A stretch of DNA of 48,344 nt, from contig NZ_WMKA01000029.1 of the NCBI RefSeq assembly GCF_009711085.1, forward strand, positions 1-48,344. The letters run 5' to 3'. The position numbers and the translations under genes were made by a program. The notes beneath the pieces are model-generated. The model was given only the letters and a program-made list of their open reading frames with translations, did no database searches and had not been told where the DNA came from. Source of the DNA: Cellulosimicrobium composti (GTDB lineage Bacteria > Actinomycetota > Actinomycetes > Actinomycetales > Cellulomonadaceae). Positions 1 to 10,507 of the stretch are shown here, piece by piece (within the stretch, counting starts at the first letter, position 1; each line of letters begins with the position of its first letter).

Positions 1-1
1 G

Positions 2-1021
2 TCGGCGGTGCGCGACGGCGCGGCGCGCGCCCTCGTCGCGGTCGAGCGGTCGCTCGCGCGCGCCGGTGCCGAGCGCGATGCCGCCGAGGCGGCGCGGGCG
101 GAGCGGGACGAGGCCGTCACCGCGGCCCGCCGCGAGGTCGACGACCTGTCCGCACGCCTGCGCGAGCTCACCGACGTCGCGCACCGCGACGAGGTGGCAC
201 GCGCCCAGCAGCAGCTGCGCATCGAGCAGCTCCAGGCGCGCAGCGTCGACGAGCTCGGCCTCGACCCGGCCGTGCTGGTCGAGGAGTTCGGCCCGCACCG
301 CGACGTCCCCGTCCCCTCCGACGACGACGAGCCCCGCTCGGTGCCGTACGACCGCGCCGCGCAGGAGAAGCGCCTGCGGGCCGCCGAGCGCGACCTCGGC
401 CGCCTCGGGCGTGTGAACCCGCTCGCGCTCGAGGAGTTCGCGGCGCTCGAGGAGCGGCACAAGTTCCTCGCGGACCAGCTCGCCGACCTCAAGAAGTCGC
501 GCGCCGACCTGCTGGAGATCGTCAAGGAGATCGACGAGCGCGTCGAGCGCGTGTTCGCCGACGCGTACCGCGACACGGCCGAGCAGTTCGAGCGCGTGTT
601 CGCCCGCATGTTCCCCGGGGGCGAGGGGCGGCTCGTGCTCACCGACCCGGACGACATGCTCACCACGGGCATCGAGGTCGAGGCCCGCCCGGCGGGCAAG
701 AAGGTCAAGCGGCTGTCGCTGCTCTCGGGCGGCGAGCGCTCGCTCACCGCGGTCGCGCTCCTCGTCGCGATCTTCAAGGCCCGCCCGTCGCCGTTCTACG
801 TCATGGACGAGGTCGAGGCGGCGCTCGACGACGTCAACCTCGGCCGGCTCCTGGAGATCTTCCGCGAGCTCCAGGAGGACTCGCAGCTCATCGTCATCAC
901 GCACCAGAAGCGCACCATGGAGATCGCCGACGCGCTGTACGGCGTGACGATGCGCGGCGACGGCGTGACGACCGTGATCAGCCAGCGCATGAACGACGCG
1001 CGCGACGAGGTCGCGGTGTGA
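2..1021 (+). CDS. smc: Chromosome segregation ATPase SMC, C-terminal part (5' end outside window)
   Basis: This is the C-terminal third of the SMC condensin subunit, which compacts and separates chromosomes as an ATP-driven DNA-tethering dimer. The reading frame is already open at the window edge, so the N-terminal Walker A domain and hinge lie upstream. The visible part begins with an Ala/Arg/Glu-rich coiled coil. It then enters the C-terminal ATPase head, with the ABC signature [10 protein letters not shown] near residue 240 of the visible part and the Walker B stretch [12 protein letters not shown] about 25 residues later, followed by the switch region [11 protein letters not shown]. The stop is followed by about 150 bases before the next gene. 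ftsY lies downstream, as in other actinobacteria. The family assignment is secure; only the fragment is seen. Confidence 0.96.
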   Translation, partial: SAVRDGAARALVAVERSLARAGAERDAAEAARAERDEAVTAARREVDDLSARLRELTDVAHRDEVARAQQQLRIEQLQARSVDELGLDPAVLVEEFGPHRDVPVPSDDDEPRSVPYDRAAQEKRLRAAERDLGRLGRVNPLALEEFAALEERHKFLADQLADLKKSRADLLEIVKEIDERVERVFADAYRDTAEQFERVFARMFPGGEGRLVLTDPDDMLTTGIEVEARPAGKKVKRLSLLSGGERSLTAVALLVAIFKARPSPFYVMDEVEAALDDVNLGRLLEIFRELQEDSQLIVITHQKRTMEIADALYGVTMRGDGVTTVISQRMNDARDEVAV

Positions 1022-1156
1022 CCTGCGGCGTCGCGCAAGCCCGCGCCGCGACTCGGGCGAAAGCCCCCGAATCGTTGGAATTCCGCGCCTTGTGAAGATG
1101 TGGTGCTGATCGGCGCGGCCCGGCGTGGCTCGTCTGGCCCTCCGCGCGACGACCCG

Positions 1157-1162
1157 GATACT
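1157..1162 (+). promoter_or_regulatory. Candidate -10 element, leaderless start
   Basis: GATACT lies 7 nt before the ATG at 1170. The same hexamer precedes ispG by 6 nt. No Shine-Dalgarno sequence is visible, so a leaderless transcript is inferred. No clear -35 is seen. Confidence 0.4.
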
Positions 1163-1169
1163 GGTCGTC

Positions 1170-1550
1170 ATGGTCTGGATGTTCGTGTGGCTGGGGCTCA
1201 CGCTCGGCGTCGCCGCCGTCGTGTTCCTGTTCGCGAGCGTCGTCGCGCGCTCCGACGCCCAGTCGTCGGGTGTGCCGGGGGACCGGCCCGACGAGCAGGG
1301 CCTGCGCGCGTGGTGGCGCGACTTCCGCTCGGGCGTGCGCCTGCGCCGACGGCGCGGCGCGCTCGAGGCGCACCACGTCGGCACGGTCCGCATGCCGCGG
1401 CCGGTCGACACCAGCATGGACGACTTCTTCACCGCGACCGAGGTGACCTCGAACGCGTACGTCGACGCCGAGGAGCTCACCGACGTGCTGCACCGCGCGC
1501 GCGAGCGCGTGCGCCCGCTGCACCCGGGGGAGCGCACCCCCGAGGCATGA
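1170..1550 (+). CDS. Small single-pass membrane protein, function unknown
   Basis: I do not recognise a named family. From the ATG at 1170 the product has 126 residues. The first 25 or so form one hydrophobic segment (MVWMFVWLGLTLGVAAVVFL), followed by a hydrophilic, Arg-rich tail containing WWRDFRSGVRLRRRRGALE, presumably cytoplasmic. A GTG at 1125 would add 15 residues. I prefer 1170 because a -10-like GATACT sits 7 nt upstream and no ribosome binding site is visible for either start. The gene stands between smc and ftsY on the same strand. Codon use looks like its neighbours, with strong GC bias at third positions, so it is probably a real gene. Nothing in the sequence points to a catalytic role. 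Confidence 0.65.
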   Translation: MVWMFVWLGLTLGVAAVVFLFASVVARSDAQSSGVPGDRPDEQGLRAWWRDFRSGVRLRRRRGALEAHHVGTVRMPRPVDTSMDDFFTATEVTSNAYVDAEELTDVLHRARERVRPLHPGERTPEA

Positions 1551-1614
1551 CGTCGGGCGGCCGCCTGGCCGCGCCGGGCGCCCGCCCGACCCGTCGCGCG
1601 CCGCGCCGGTCTGA

Positions 1615-1620
1615 GAGACT
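1615..1620 (+). promoter_or_regulatory. Candidate -10 element of ftsY
   Basis: GAGACT ends exactly 6 nt before the ftsY GTG at 1627, with no Shine-Dalgarno between. This matches the leaderless layout seen at other genes in the window. It is inference from spacing only. Confidence 0.4.
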
Positions 1621-1626
1621 TCCCGG

Positions 1627-2808
1627 GTGAACGACCTCCTCCCGCTCTGGATCGTCCTCGCCGTCCTGCTCGTCGTCGGCCTCGTCACGCTCGGCACCGT
1701 CTCGGTCCGCCGGCGCGGGCGCCGCGACGTCGTCGAGCCGCCGCCGGCGCCGAGCGCGCCCCCCGTCGCGGTGGACGACGGCGCCGTCGCACCCGAGGCC
1801 GTCGAGGCCCCGCCCGAGGTCGAGGAGCCCGAGGCGGCGGAGGCAGCCCCGGCGATCGAGCGCCCCGAGCCCGTCGGGGGCCGGCTCGTGCGCCTGCGCG
1901 AGCGCCTCGCGCGCTCCGGGTCGCCGCTCGGCGCCCGGCTGCTGTCCGTGCTCTCGCGCGACCACCTGTCCGAGGACGACTGGGACGAGCTCGAGGAGAC
2001 CCTGCTGCTCGCCGACGTCGGCGCGGGTCCCGCGGGCGAGCTCATCGACGCCCTGCGCACCAAGGTCCGCGTCCTCGGCGTCCGCGACGCCGCGAGCGTG
2101 CGCGACCTCCTGCGCACCGAGCTCGTCGCGCTCGTCGACCCGACGCTCGACCGCTCGCTCGCGACCACGCCCCGCACCGGCGAGGACGGCTCGGCCGTGC
2201 CCGCCGTCGTGCTCGTCGTCGGCGTCAACGGGACGGGCAAGACGACGACCGTCGGCAAGCTCGCGCGCGTCCTCGTCGCCGAGGACCGCAGCGTCGTCCT
2301 CGGCGCCGCCGACACCTTCCGCGCCGCGGCCGCGGACCAGCTCGAGACGTGGGGCTCGCGCGTCGGCGTGCCGACCGTCCGCTCCGACCGCGACGGCGCC
2401 GACCCGGCCGCCGTCGCGTTCGACGCCGTGCGTCGCGGCCGCACCCAGGGCGCCGACGTCGTGCTCGTCGACACCGCGGGCCGCCTCCAGAACAAGCAGG
2501 GCCTCATGGACGAGCTGGGCAAGATCCGGCGCGTCATCACCAAGGAGGCGCCCCTCGCGGAGGTGCTCCTCGTGCTCGACGCGACGACCGGCCAGAACGG
2601 CCTCAACCAGGCGCGCGTGTTCGGCGAGGTCGCCGGCGTCACGGGCATCGTGCTGACCAAGCTCGACGGCACGGCGCGCGGCGGCATCGTCGTCGCCGTC
2701 CAGCGCGAGCTCGGCGTGCCCGTGAAGCTCGTCGGCCTGGGGGAGGGCCCCGACGACCTCGCGCCGTTCGACCCCGAGCAGTTCGTCGACGGGCTCCTCG
2801 GGGACTGA
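1627..2808 (+). CDS. ftsY: Signal recognition particle receptor FtsY
   Basis: FtsY is the membrane-associated GTPase that receives ribosome-nascent chain complexes from SRP (Ffh, encoded at 6662) and hands them to the Sec translocon. The 393-residue product starts with a hydrophobic anchor (about residues 5-24). An Ala/Pro/Glu-rich acidic linker follows, then the N and G domains. The P-loop GVNGTGKTTT is at residues 199-208, DTAGRLQNKQG begins at 282, and the G4 motif TKLDGTARGG begins at 344. The C-terminus VKLVGLGEGPDDLAPFDPEQF is the family ending. The GTG start is preceded at 6 nt by a -10-like hexamer rather than a ribosome binding site. A strong hairpin follows the stop, so ftsY looks like its own transcription unit. 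Confidence 0.97.
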   Translation: MNDLLPLWIVLAVLLVVGLVTLGTVSVRRRGRRDVVEPPPAPSAPPVAVDDGAVAPEAVEAPPEVEEPEAAEAAPAIERPEPVGGRLVRLRERLARSGSPLGARLLSVLSRDHLSEDDWDELEETLLLADVGAGPAGELIDALRTKVRVLGVRDAASVRDLLRTELVALVDPTLDRSLATTPRTGEDGSAVPAVVLVVGVNGTGKTTTVGKLARVLVAEDRSVVLGAADTFRAAAADQLETWGSRVGVPTVRSDRDGADPAAVAFDAVRRGRTQGADVVLVDTAGRLQNKQGLMDELGKIRRVITKEAPLAEVLLVLDATTGQNGLNQARVFGEVAGVTGIVLTKLDGTARGGIVVAVQRELGVPVKLVGLGEGPDDLAPFDPEQFVDGLLGD

Positions 2809-2824
2809 GCGGGACCTGGCCGCG

Positions 2825-2865
2825 CACCGTGGCCTGTCGCGACGTGCTCGCGACAGGTCACGGTG
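2825..2865 (+). terminator. Hairpin after ftsY, 18-bp stem
   Basis: Positions 2825-2842 pair with 2848-2865 over 18 bp around a 5-nt loop (2843-2847). One position is a G-U wobble in RNA. No U-tract follows, which is usual for GC-rich actinobacteria. It lies 17 nt after the ftsY stop. Confidence 0.75.
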
Positions 2866-2927
2866 GTGTCACGTCGTGATCACGGGAGTGTCGCGATCCG
2901 GACGTCGCGCGGCCCGGCCGGCCGGGT

Positions 2928-2974
2928 GAAACGGAACGTTTACGTCCGAGGAGTCCTTGTCACACCCGCGTAAC
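2928..2974 (+). promoter_or_regulatory. Candidate GlnR-type nitrogen-regulation boxes upstream of amtB
   Basis: Two half-site pairs resemble the actinomycete GlnR consensus gTnAC-n6-GaAAC. GTCAC (2959-2963), six bases, GTAAC (2970-2974) is the better one. GAAAC (2928-2932), six bases, TTTAC (2939-2943) is weaker. They lie 80-130 nt before amtB, whose homologues are GlnR targets in Streptomyces. This is a by-eye match to a loose consensus. Confidence 0.35.
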
Positions 2975-3055
2975 ACGGCGACACCGCGGGGGAAACCCGG
3001 CCGCACCACCGTAGTCCCCGACCGGCCGCCCGGCCGGCGAAGGGAGATGGATCCG

Positions 3056-4698
<1,643 letters not shown>

Positions 4699-4714
4699 GG
4701 CGGCGGACCACCGG

Positions 4715-6562
4715 ATGACCGACCACGCCGACACCCCGATCACGGGCGGGGTCGCGGGGGGATCGGCGGAGGGCCCGGCAGGGCCGGGCGAGCACGGCGC
4801 GCAGGTCCCGCACCCCGAGGGGGTGCGGGACCTCCGCGCGCGCATGCTCGAGACCGCGCGGTCCATGAGCGGCCCCGGACGCAGCGGCGTCACCCGGCGG
4901 GCCGCCGTCGTCGACCTCGTCACGAGGTCCCTGCAGGGCTTGTGGGACGACGCGACCCGGGGCGTCGCGCCCGACGGGATCGCGCTCGCCGCCGTCGGGA
5001 GCCTCGGCCGCGGCGACATGGGTCCCGTGAGCGACCTCGACCTCGTCCTCGTGCACGACGGCCGCAGCCACACCGCCGACGAGATCGCGCGCGTCGCCGA
5101 GCGCCTCTGGTACCCGCTGTGGGACGCGGGCGTCGACCTCGACCACGCGGTCCGCTCGCTGTCGCAGTGCCGCCAGGTCGCGTCCAAGGACGTGCCCGCG
5201 GCGGTCGGCTGGCTCGACGTGCGGGCGGTGGCGGGTGACGCGCTCGTCGTGCACCGCGCGTCGTCGGCCGTGCTGACCGACTGGCGCTCGGCCTCGCGCC
5301 GTCGCCTGCCCGACCTGCTCTCCTCGACGCGCGAGCGCGCCGAGCGGTCGGGCGAGCTCGCCTATCTCGTCGAGCCCGACCTCAAGGAGTCCCGCGGCGG
5401 CATCCGGGACGCGGTGGTGCTGTCGGCGCTCGCGGCGACGTGGCTCACCGACCGGCCGCACGGGTCGGTCGACCGCGCCGCCGCGCACCTGCTCGACGTG
5501 CGCGACACGCTGCAGGTCGTCACGGGCCGGCACACGAGCCGGCTGCTGCTCGCCGACCTCGACGAGGTCGCCGCGCTCTCGGGGTACGACGACCCGGACG
5601 AGCTGCTCGCGAGCCTCGCGGCGGCGGGCCGGGAGATCTCCTACGCGCTCGACACCACGGTGCGGCGTGCCCGCCAGGCGCTGCAGCGACCGTCGACCAC
5701 GCGGCGCCCCGTCCTGATCCGCGGGCGCCGCGCGGCGCCGCGCCTGCGGTCGGTCGGCGACGGGCTCGTCGAGCACGACGGCGAGCTCGTCCTCGCCGTG
5801 GACGCCCACCCGGAGTCGGACCCCCTGCTCTCGCTGCGCGCGGCGGCCACCGCGGCCCGCACGGGCCTCACGCTGTCGCCGGTCTCGGTCGCGAGCCTGG
5901 CCCAGTGCCCGCCGCTGCCCGAGCCCTGGCCCCGCGCGGCGCGCGCGGCCTTCCTGTCGCTCCTCGGGTCGGGGCAGGCCCAGGTCGCGGTCTGGGAGGC
6001 GCTCGACCTCGCGGGCGTCGTGACGACGTGGATCCCGGAGTGGGCGGGCGTGCGGAACCGGCCGCAGCGCGCGGCCGTGCACCGGCACACGGTCGACCGG
6101 CACCTCGTCGAGGTCGTGGCGCGCGCCGCGCGCGACCGCAAGGAGGTCGAGCGTGGCGACCTGCTCCTGCTGTCCGCTGTCCTGCACGACATCGGCAAGC
6201 GCGCGAGCGCGACGGACCACTCGGTCGAGGGCGCGCGCCTCGTGCCCGCGATCCTCGGGCGGATGGGCTTCGAGCCCGACGTCGTGGCCGACGTCGAGCG
6301 CCTCGTGCGCCACCACCTCACCCTCTCGCGGCTCGCCGTGAGCGAGGACCCCGACGACCCCGCGACCGTCGCGGAGCTCGTCGAGGCCGTCGACGGGCGC
6401 GCCGACCTGCTCGAGGTGCTGCGCGCGCTCACGGAGGCGGACGCGTCGTCGCTCGGCCCGAGCGCGTGGACCGCGTGGCGGGCCCGGCTCGTCGACGACC
6501 TCGTGGGCCGGGCGCTGCGCGTGCAGGACGCCGTGCCGGGGAACCCGGCCGCGCCCGGGTAG
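4715..6562 (+). CDS. glnD: PII nucleotidyltransferase GlnD, lacking C-terminal ACT domains
   Basis: GlnD adds a nucleotide to, and removes it from, PII Tyr51 according to glutamine level. The ATG at 4715 gives 615 residues. The nucleotidyltransferase motif [15 protein letters not shown] is at 95-109. The HD hydrolase region runs from [13 protein letters not shown] to [12 protein letters not shown] (His491-Asp492) and [13 protein letters not shown]. The protein then ends about 85 residues after the last HD histidines, at [12 protein letters not shown]. The family normally continues with two ACT domains that sense glutamine, with about 690-890 residues in total. Only 99 bp separate the stop from ffh, so there is no room for ACT domains in another frame. 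I cannot tell whether this is a lineage trait or a truncation. The stop codon TAG overlaps a -10-like TAGGCT for ffh. Confidence 0.9.
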   Translation: MTDHADTPITGGVAGGSAEGPAGPGEHGAQVPHPEGVRDLRARMLETARSMSGPGRSGVTRRAAVVDLVTRSLQGLWDDATRGVAPDGIALAAVGSLGRGDMGPVSDLDLVLVHDGRSHTADEIARVAERLWYPLWDAGVDLDHAVRSLSQCRQVASKDVPAAVGWLDVRAVAGDALVVHRASSAVLTDWRSASRRRLPDLLSSTRERAERSGELAYLVEPDLKESRGGIRDAVVLSALAATWLTDRPHGSVDRAAAHLLDVRDTLQVVTGRHTSRLLLADLDEVAALSGYDDPDELLASLAAAGREISYALDTTVRRARQALQRPSTTRRPVLIRGRRAAPRLRSVGDGLVEHDGELVLAVDAHPESDPLLSLRAAATAARTGLTLSPVSVASLAQCPPLPEPWPRAARAAFLSLLGSGQAQVAVWEALDLAGVVTTWIPEWAGVRNRPQRAAVHRHTVDRHLVEVVARAARDRKEVERGDLLLLSAVLHDIGKRASATDHSVEGARLVPAILGRMGFEPDVVADVERLVRHHLTLSRLAVSEDPDDPATVAELVEAVDGRADLLEVLRALTEADASSLGPSAWTAWRARLVDDLVGRALRVQDAVPGNPAAPG

Positions 6563-6565
6563 GCT
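6560..6565 (+). promoter_or_regulatory. Candidate -10 of ffh, overlapping the glnD stop
   Basis: TAGGCT (6560-6565) is a good actinobacterial -10 about 97 nt before the ffh start. Its first three bases are the glnD stop codon. The same TAGGCT precedes rimP. No convincing -35 is seen. Confidence 0.35.
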
Positions 6566-6661
6566 GGACCTCCGCGGACGGCCCCGCCCTGCGCCCGACG
6601 GCGCACGCGGCACCGGGAGCCGCCGCGGACGAGACTTCCGACGACTGGTGAGGATGACGCG

Positions 6662-8266
6662 GTGTTCAACACGCTGTCGGACCGACTGACTTCGACCTTC
6701 AAGAACCTGCGTTCGAAGGGCCGGCTGTCCGAGGCGGACATCGACGCGACGATCCGCGAGATCCGGCGCGCGCTGCTCGACGCGGACGTCGCGGTGCCCG
6801 TCGTGCGCGAGTTCGCCGCGACGGTGCGCGAGCGCGCCCTCTCGGCCGAGGTCTCGGGCGCGCTCAACCCGGCGCAGCAGGTCGTCAAGATCGTCAACGA
6901 GGAGCTCGTCGGCATCCTCGGCGGCGAGAGCCGCGGCCTGCGGTTCTCCAAGAACCCGCCGACCGTCATCATGCTCGCCGGCCTCCAGGGCGCCGGGAAG
7001 ACGACGCTCGCCGGCAAGCTCGCGCTGCACCTGCGCGAGCAGGGCCACACGCCGCTCCTCGTCGCGGCCGACCTCCAGCGCCCGAACGCCGTCACACAGC
7101 TCACGGTCGTCGCCGAGCGTGCCGGGGTCCCGGTGTTCGCGCCGCACCCGGGCAACCAGAGCGGCGTCGAGGTCGACGACGTCATCGGCGACCCGGTCGC
7201 CGTCGCACGCGAGGGCGTCGAGGCGGCGCGCCAGCGTCAGCACGACGTCGTCATCGTCGACACCGCGGGCCGCCTCGGCCTGGACGCGGTGCTCATGCAG
7301 CAGGCCTCCGACATCCGCGACGCCGTCCAGCCGGACGAGGTCCTGTTCGTCATCGACGCGATGATCGGCCAGGACGCCGTCGCGACCGCGAAGGCCTTCG
7401 AGGAGGGCGTCGACTTCACGGGCGTCGTGCTCACCAAGCTCGACGGCGACGCGCGCGGCGGTGCGGCGCTGTCCGTGCGCGGGGTCACCGGTCGCCCGAT
7501 CCTCTTCGCCTCGACGGGCGAGAAGCTCACGGACTTCGAGGCGTTCCACCCGGACCGCATGGCGTCGCGCATCCTCGACATGGGCGACGTCCTCACGCTC
7601 ATCGAGCAGGCCGAGAAGGCGTTCGACGCCGAGCAGGCCGCGAAGATGGCGGAGAAGGTCGCCACCGGGCAGGACTTCACGCTCGCGGACTTCCTGGTGC
7701 AGATGCAGCAGATGAAGAACATGGGCTCGATGAAGAAGATGCTCGGGATGCTCCCGGGCATGGGCCAGATGCGCGAGGCGATCGAGAACTTCGACGAGCG
7801 CGAGGTCGACCGCATCGAGGCGATCATCCGCTCGATGACGCCCGCCGAGCGGGAGAACCCCAAGATCATCAACGGGTCGCGCCGTGCGCGCATCGCGCGC
7901 GGCTCCGGCGTCACGACGAGCGACGTCAACCAGCTCCTGGAGCGGTTCGCGGGCGCGCAGAAGATGATGCGCCAGATGAGCCGCGGCGGAGGCATGCCAG
8001 GGATGCCGGGCATGGGCAACCTCCCGGCCATGGGCGGCAAGAAGGCGCGCGGCCGCCAGGCGCCGCAGCGCAAGGTCAAGGGCAAGTCCGGCAACCCGGC
8101 GAAGCGCGCCGCGCAGGAGCGGGCCGCCGCGGCCCGTGCGGCCGGCGAGGCCCCGGCGGCGCCCCAGGGCTCCGCGTTCGGCGTCCCGCCGACGACCGGT
8201 GGCGCGCCCTCGACGCCCGACGACCTGCAGCTCCCGCCCGGGTTCGAGAAGCTGCTCGGCCGCTGA
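6662..8266 (+). CDS. ffh: Signal recognition particle protein Ffh
   Basis: Ffh is the GTPase of the bacterial SRP; with 4.5S RNA it binds signal sequences as they leave the ribosome. The 534-residue product has the N domain (MFNTLSDRLTSTFKNLRSKG), the G domain with P-loop GLQGAGKTTL from residue 107, DTAGRLGLD, and TKLDGDARGGAALS. It ends with a Met-rich M domain (LVQMQQMKNMGSMKKMLGML and MMRQMSRGGGMPGMPGMG) that binds signal peptides and RNA. A basic, Ala/Pro-rich tail follows. The GTG at 6662 fits the known N-terminus. Its partner FtsY lies 3.9 kb upstream. No 4.5S RNA gene was found here. Confidence 0.97.
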   Translation: MFNTLSDRLTSTFKNLRSKGRLSEADIDATIREIRRALLDADVAVPVVREFAATVRERALSAEVSGALNPAQQVVKIVNEELVGILGGESRGLRFSKNPPTVIMLAGLQGAGKTTLAGKLALHLREQGHTPLLVAADLQRPNAVTQLTVVAERAGVPVFAPHPGNQSGVEVDDVIGDPVAVAREGVEAARQRQHDVVIVDTAGRLGLDAVLMQQASDIRDAVQPDEVLFVIDAMIGQDAVATAKAFEEGVDFTGVVLTKLDGDARGGAALSVRGVTGRPILFASTGEKLTDFEAFHPDRMASRILDMGDVLTLIEQAEKAFDAEQAAKMAEKVATGQDFTLADFLVQMQQMKNMGSMKKMLGMLPGMGQMREAIENFDEREVDRIEAIIRSMTPAERENPKIINGSRRARIARGSGVTTSDVNQLLERFAGAQKMMRQMSRGGGMPGMPGMGNLPAMGGKKARGRQAPQRKVKGKSGNPAKRAAQERAAAARAAGEAPAAPQGSAFGVPPTTGGAPSTPDDLQLPPGFEKLLGR

Positions 8267-8330
8267 CGCGCGCCGTCCTCCGGACGGGCCCGGGACCCGG
8301 CCCGCGTGCGACCCGGCGCCGACCGGGCGC

Positions 8331-8336
8331 TAGGTT
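8331..8336 (+). promoter_or_regulatory. Candidate -10 upstream of the amidohydrolase gene
   Basis: TAGGTT at 8331-8336, 75 nt before the ATG at 8412, fits the actinobacterial -10 pattern TANNNT. The -35 region is not recognisable. Confidence 0.35.
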
Positions 8337-8411
8337 ATGTCCGTGGCCCCGCCCGGGCGCCGCACCCCGCCCCGACCGGGCCGTCCCTGACCGTCCTCAC
8401 CCAGGAGCCGC

Positions 8412-9536
8412 ATGTCCGCGCTGGAAGGCCCCTCGCTGCACGTCCGCGGCCACGTCATCGTCGGCGACGACCGCGAGGTGGGCGACCTGTGGGTCAAGGA
8501 CGGTCGGATCAGCCTCACGCGCCCGTCCGCGCAGGGCACGAACATGGTCGAGCTCGAGGGCTGGGTCCTGCCCGGGCTCGTCGACGTGCACTGTCACGTC
8601 GGGCTCGGGGCGCAGGGCGCGGTCGACGCCGCGACCGCGCAGGCCCAGGCGACGACGGACCGCGACAGCGGCGTGCTCCTCGTGCGCGACGCCGGCTCGC
8701 CGCTCGACACGCGGTGGGTGCACGGGCGTCGCGACCTGCCGCGGCTCGTGCGGGCCGGGCGCCACGTGGCACGCCCGAAGCGCTACCTGCGGCACTACGG
8801 GCTCGAGCTCGACGACGTCGCGCAGCTCCCCGAGGCCGTGCGGCGCGAGGCGCGCCAGGGCGACGGCTGGGTGAAGATCGTCGGCGACTGGATCGACCGC
8901 GACCTCGGCGCCGAGGGCGACCTGCGGCCGCTGTGGCCCGACGACGTCCTCGCGGAGGCCGTCGCCGCGGCGCACGCCGAGGCCGCGCGCGTCACCGTCC
9001 ACGCGTTCTCCGAGGAGGTGATCCCGTCCCTGCTCGCCGCGGGCGTCGACGGGATCGAGCACGGCACGGGGATCGACCCGGACCTCATGTACGAGATCTC
9101 CGAGCGCGGCGTCGCGGTCACGCCGACGCTCCTGCAGATCGGGCAGTTCGAGACGATCGCGCGCCAGGCCGACGAGAAGTACCCGGTCTTCGCGGCGCGC
9201 ATGCGCCGCCTGCACGCGCGCCGCTACGAGCAGGCCCGCGCCCTGTACGAGGCCGGGATCCAGATCCTCGTCGGCACGGACGCCGGCGGGACGATCGGGC
9301 ACGGCCGGCTCGCCGACGAGTGCGCCGAGCTCGTCGCCGCAGGCATCCCCGACGCCGCGGTGGTCGCCGCGGCGAGCTGGCAGGGCCGCGAGTACCTCGG
9401 GTACACGTCGCTCGTCGAGGGCGCGTCCGCGGACTTCGTCGTCTACCCGCAGGACCCGCGCGAGGACGTCGGGGTGCTGCGCGCCCCGACGGCCGTCGTG
9501 CTGCGCGGCGAGATCGTCGCGCCCGTCACGGCCTGA
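8412..9536 (+). CDS. Metal-dependent amidohydrolase, substrate unknown
   Basis: This 374-residue cytoplasmic protein belongs to the amidohydrolase superfamily (imidazolonepropionase/prolidase-like branch). The metal-site motifs appear in order: VDVHCHVG (HxH), VKIVGDW with a candidate bridging Lys, VHAFSEE, GIEHGTG and GTDAGG with the catalytic Asp. The ATG at 8412 has CAGGAG 7 nt upstream. It sits between ffh and rpsP, where M. tuberculosis also carries an amidohydrolase-like gene (Rv2915c), so its position is old even though its substrate is not known. Nothing in the neighbours (translation and secretion genes) suggests a specific pathway. Confidence 0.88.
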   Translation: MSALEGPSLHVRGHVIVGDDREVGDLWVKDGRISLTRPSAQGTNMVELEGWVLPGLVDVHCHVGLGAQGAVDAATAQAQATTDRDSGVLLVRDAGSPLDTRWVHGRRDLPRLVRAGRHVARPKRYLRHYGLELDDVAQLPEAVRREARQGDGWVKIVGDWIDRDLGAEGDLRPLWPDDVLAEAVAAAHAEAARVTVHAFSEEVIPSLLAAGVDGIEHGTGIDPDLMYEISERGVAVTPTLLQIGQFETIARQADEKYPVFAARMRRLHARRYEQARALYEAGIQILVGTDAGGTIGHGRLADECAELVAAGIPDAAVVAAASWQGREYLGYTSLVEGASADFVVYPQDPREDVGVLRAPTAVVLRGEIVAPVTA

Positions 9537-9550
9537 GGGTCCCGCGCAGG

Positions 9551-9580
9551 TTGGTCGATGCCTGCCGGGTCTGGCACAAT
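9551..9580 (+). promoter_or_regulatory. Promoter of the rpsP operon
   Basis: TTGGTC (9551-9556) as -35, an 18-bp spacer, and CACAAT (9575-9580) as -10 preceded by TGG. The 10-mer TGGCACAATG resembles TGGCAGAATG before rplS and TGGCATTGTG before lepB. Confidence 0.5.
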
Positions 9581-9706
9581 GTCCCGGTACTCGGCGTGCC
9601 CCGGCCCCTCTCTCCGGCGTGTGCCGTGTCCTGAACCCCTTCCTCGTCCTGTCCCCACGGGACGGGTCCGGGTTCGCCCGAACCAGAACCAGGAGAGACC
9701 ACCACT

Positions 9707-10129
9707 GTGGCCGTCAAGATTCGTCTGAAGCGTCTCGGCAAGATCCGGGCGCCGTACTACCGTGTCGTCGTCGCGGACTCGCGCACCAAGCGTGACGGTC
9801 GCGTGATCGAGGAGATCGGCAAGTACCACCCGACCGAGGAGCCCTCGTTCATCGAGATCACCTCGGACCGCGCCCAGTACTGGCTCGGCGTCGGCGCGCA
9901 GCCGACCGAGCAGGTGCTCGCGCTCCTCAAGATCACGGGCGACTGGCAGAAGTTCAAGGGCCTGCCCGGCGCCGAGGGAACGCTCAAGGTCAAGGGCGAG
10001 AAGGCCGACCCGGCCGCCGCGATCGAGGCCGCCGCTGCCGACGCCGAGAAAGTGAAGGCCAAGGCCGCCGAGAAGAAGACCGAGGCTCCCGCCGAGGAGT
10101 CCGGCGACGCGGCCGACGAGCAGGCCTGA
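9707..10129 (+). CDS. rpsP: 30S ribosomal protein S16 (bS16)
   Basis: S16 is needed for 30S assembly. The 140-residue product opens with the family sequence [25 protein letters not shown] and carries [12 protein letters not shown] and [16 protein letters not shown]. After about residue 105 there is a charged Ala/Lys/Glu tail ([20 protein letters not shown]), common in actinobacteria and absent from shorter S16 proteins of about 80-90 residues. The GTG start has AGGAGA about 11 nt upstream. The stop overlaps the next start by one base, so rpsP and the KH-protein gene form an operon under the promoter at 9551-9580. Confidence 0.97.
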   Translation: MAVKIRLKRLGKIRAPYYRVVVADSRTKRDGRVIEEIGKYHPTEEPSFIEITSDRAQYWLGVGAQPTEQVLALLKITGDWQKFKGLPGAEGTLKVKGEKADPAAAIEAAAADAEKVKAKAAEKKTEAPAEESGDAADEQA

Positions 10130-10368
10130 TGATCGCGGAGGCGCTCGAGCACCTCGTGCGCGGCATCGTGGACAACCCGGACGACGTCCGGGTGAACGCG
10201 AAGACGCTGCGTCGCGGTGACCTGCTCGAGGTCCGGGTGCACCCGGACGACCTCGGCCGCGTGATCGGTCGCGGCGGGCGCACTGCCCGTGCGCTGCGCA
10301 CGGTGATCGGCGCGCTCGCGACCGACGGGCCGGTCCGCGTCGACGTCGTGGACGTCGACCGCCGCTGA
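10129..10368 (+). CDS. khpA: KH-domain RNA-binding protein KhpA
   Basis: This 79-residue protein is essentially one KH domain, with the RNA-contact loop VIGRGGRTARAL (GxxG-type) in the middle. Family members (KhpA, formerly YlqC) bind RNA, in other bacteria as a dimer with KhpB, and affect ribosomes and division. It begins on the last base of the rpsP stop (TGATG), so it is translationally coupled to rpsP. The order rpsP-khpA-rimM-trmD is widely conserved. A perfect 16-bp hairpin follows, so rimM expression probably depends partly on read-through or its own promoter. The symbol is assigned by homology. Confidence 0.9.
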   Translation: MIAEALEHLVRGIVDNPDDVRVNAKTLRRGDLLEVRVHPDDLGRVIGRGGRTARALRTVIGALATDGPVRVDVVDVDRR

Positions 10369-10407
10369 GGCCCGCGACGAACGACGCCCCTCCCACGGGG
10401 CGACGGG

Positions 10408-10443
10408 CAAGGCCCGGCCCGCCGACCGGCGGGCCGGGCCTTG
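10408..10443 (+). terminator. Perfect 16-bp hairpin between khpA and rimM
   Basis: Positions 10408-10423 pair perfectly with 10428-10443 around a 4-nt loop. No U-tract follows. It could end rpsP-khpA transcription or act as a processing or attenuation hairpin inside a longer operon, since rimM starts 65 nt later on the same strand. Confidence 0.8.
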
Positions 10444-10507
10444 CTGCATCCCGCCGACCTGACGTCGGCGGGACCCGACCACCACCACCACCCGAGGAGT
10501 CACGACG

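Noticed and set aside
2957-3055. An earlier start for amtB (33 extra residues)
   Set aside because: The extra part is Pro/Arg-rich, overlaps the candidate GlnR site, and would place the ribosome binding site inside the coding region.
6563-6661. A frameshifted remnant of GlnD ACT domains before ffh
   Set aside because: The gap is only 99 bp and translations in other frames show no ACT-like sequence.
9572-9590. Resemblance of TGGCAC to a sigma-54 -24 element
   Set aside because: There is no -12 TTGC element at the right spacing, and actinobacteria generally lack sigma-54.
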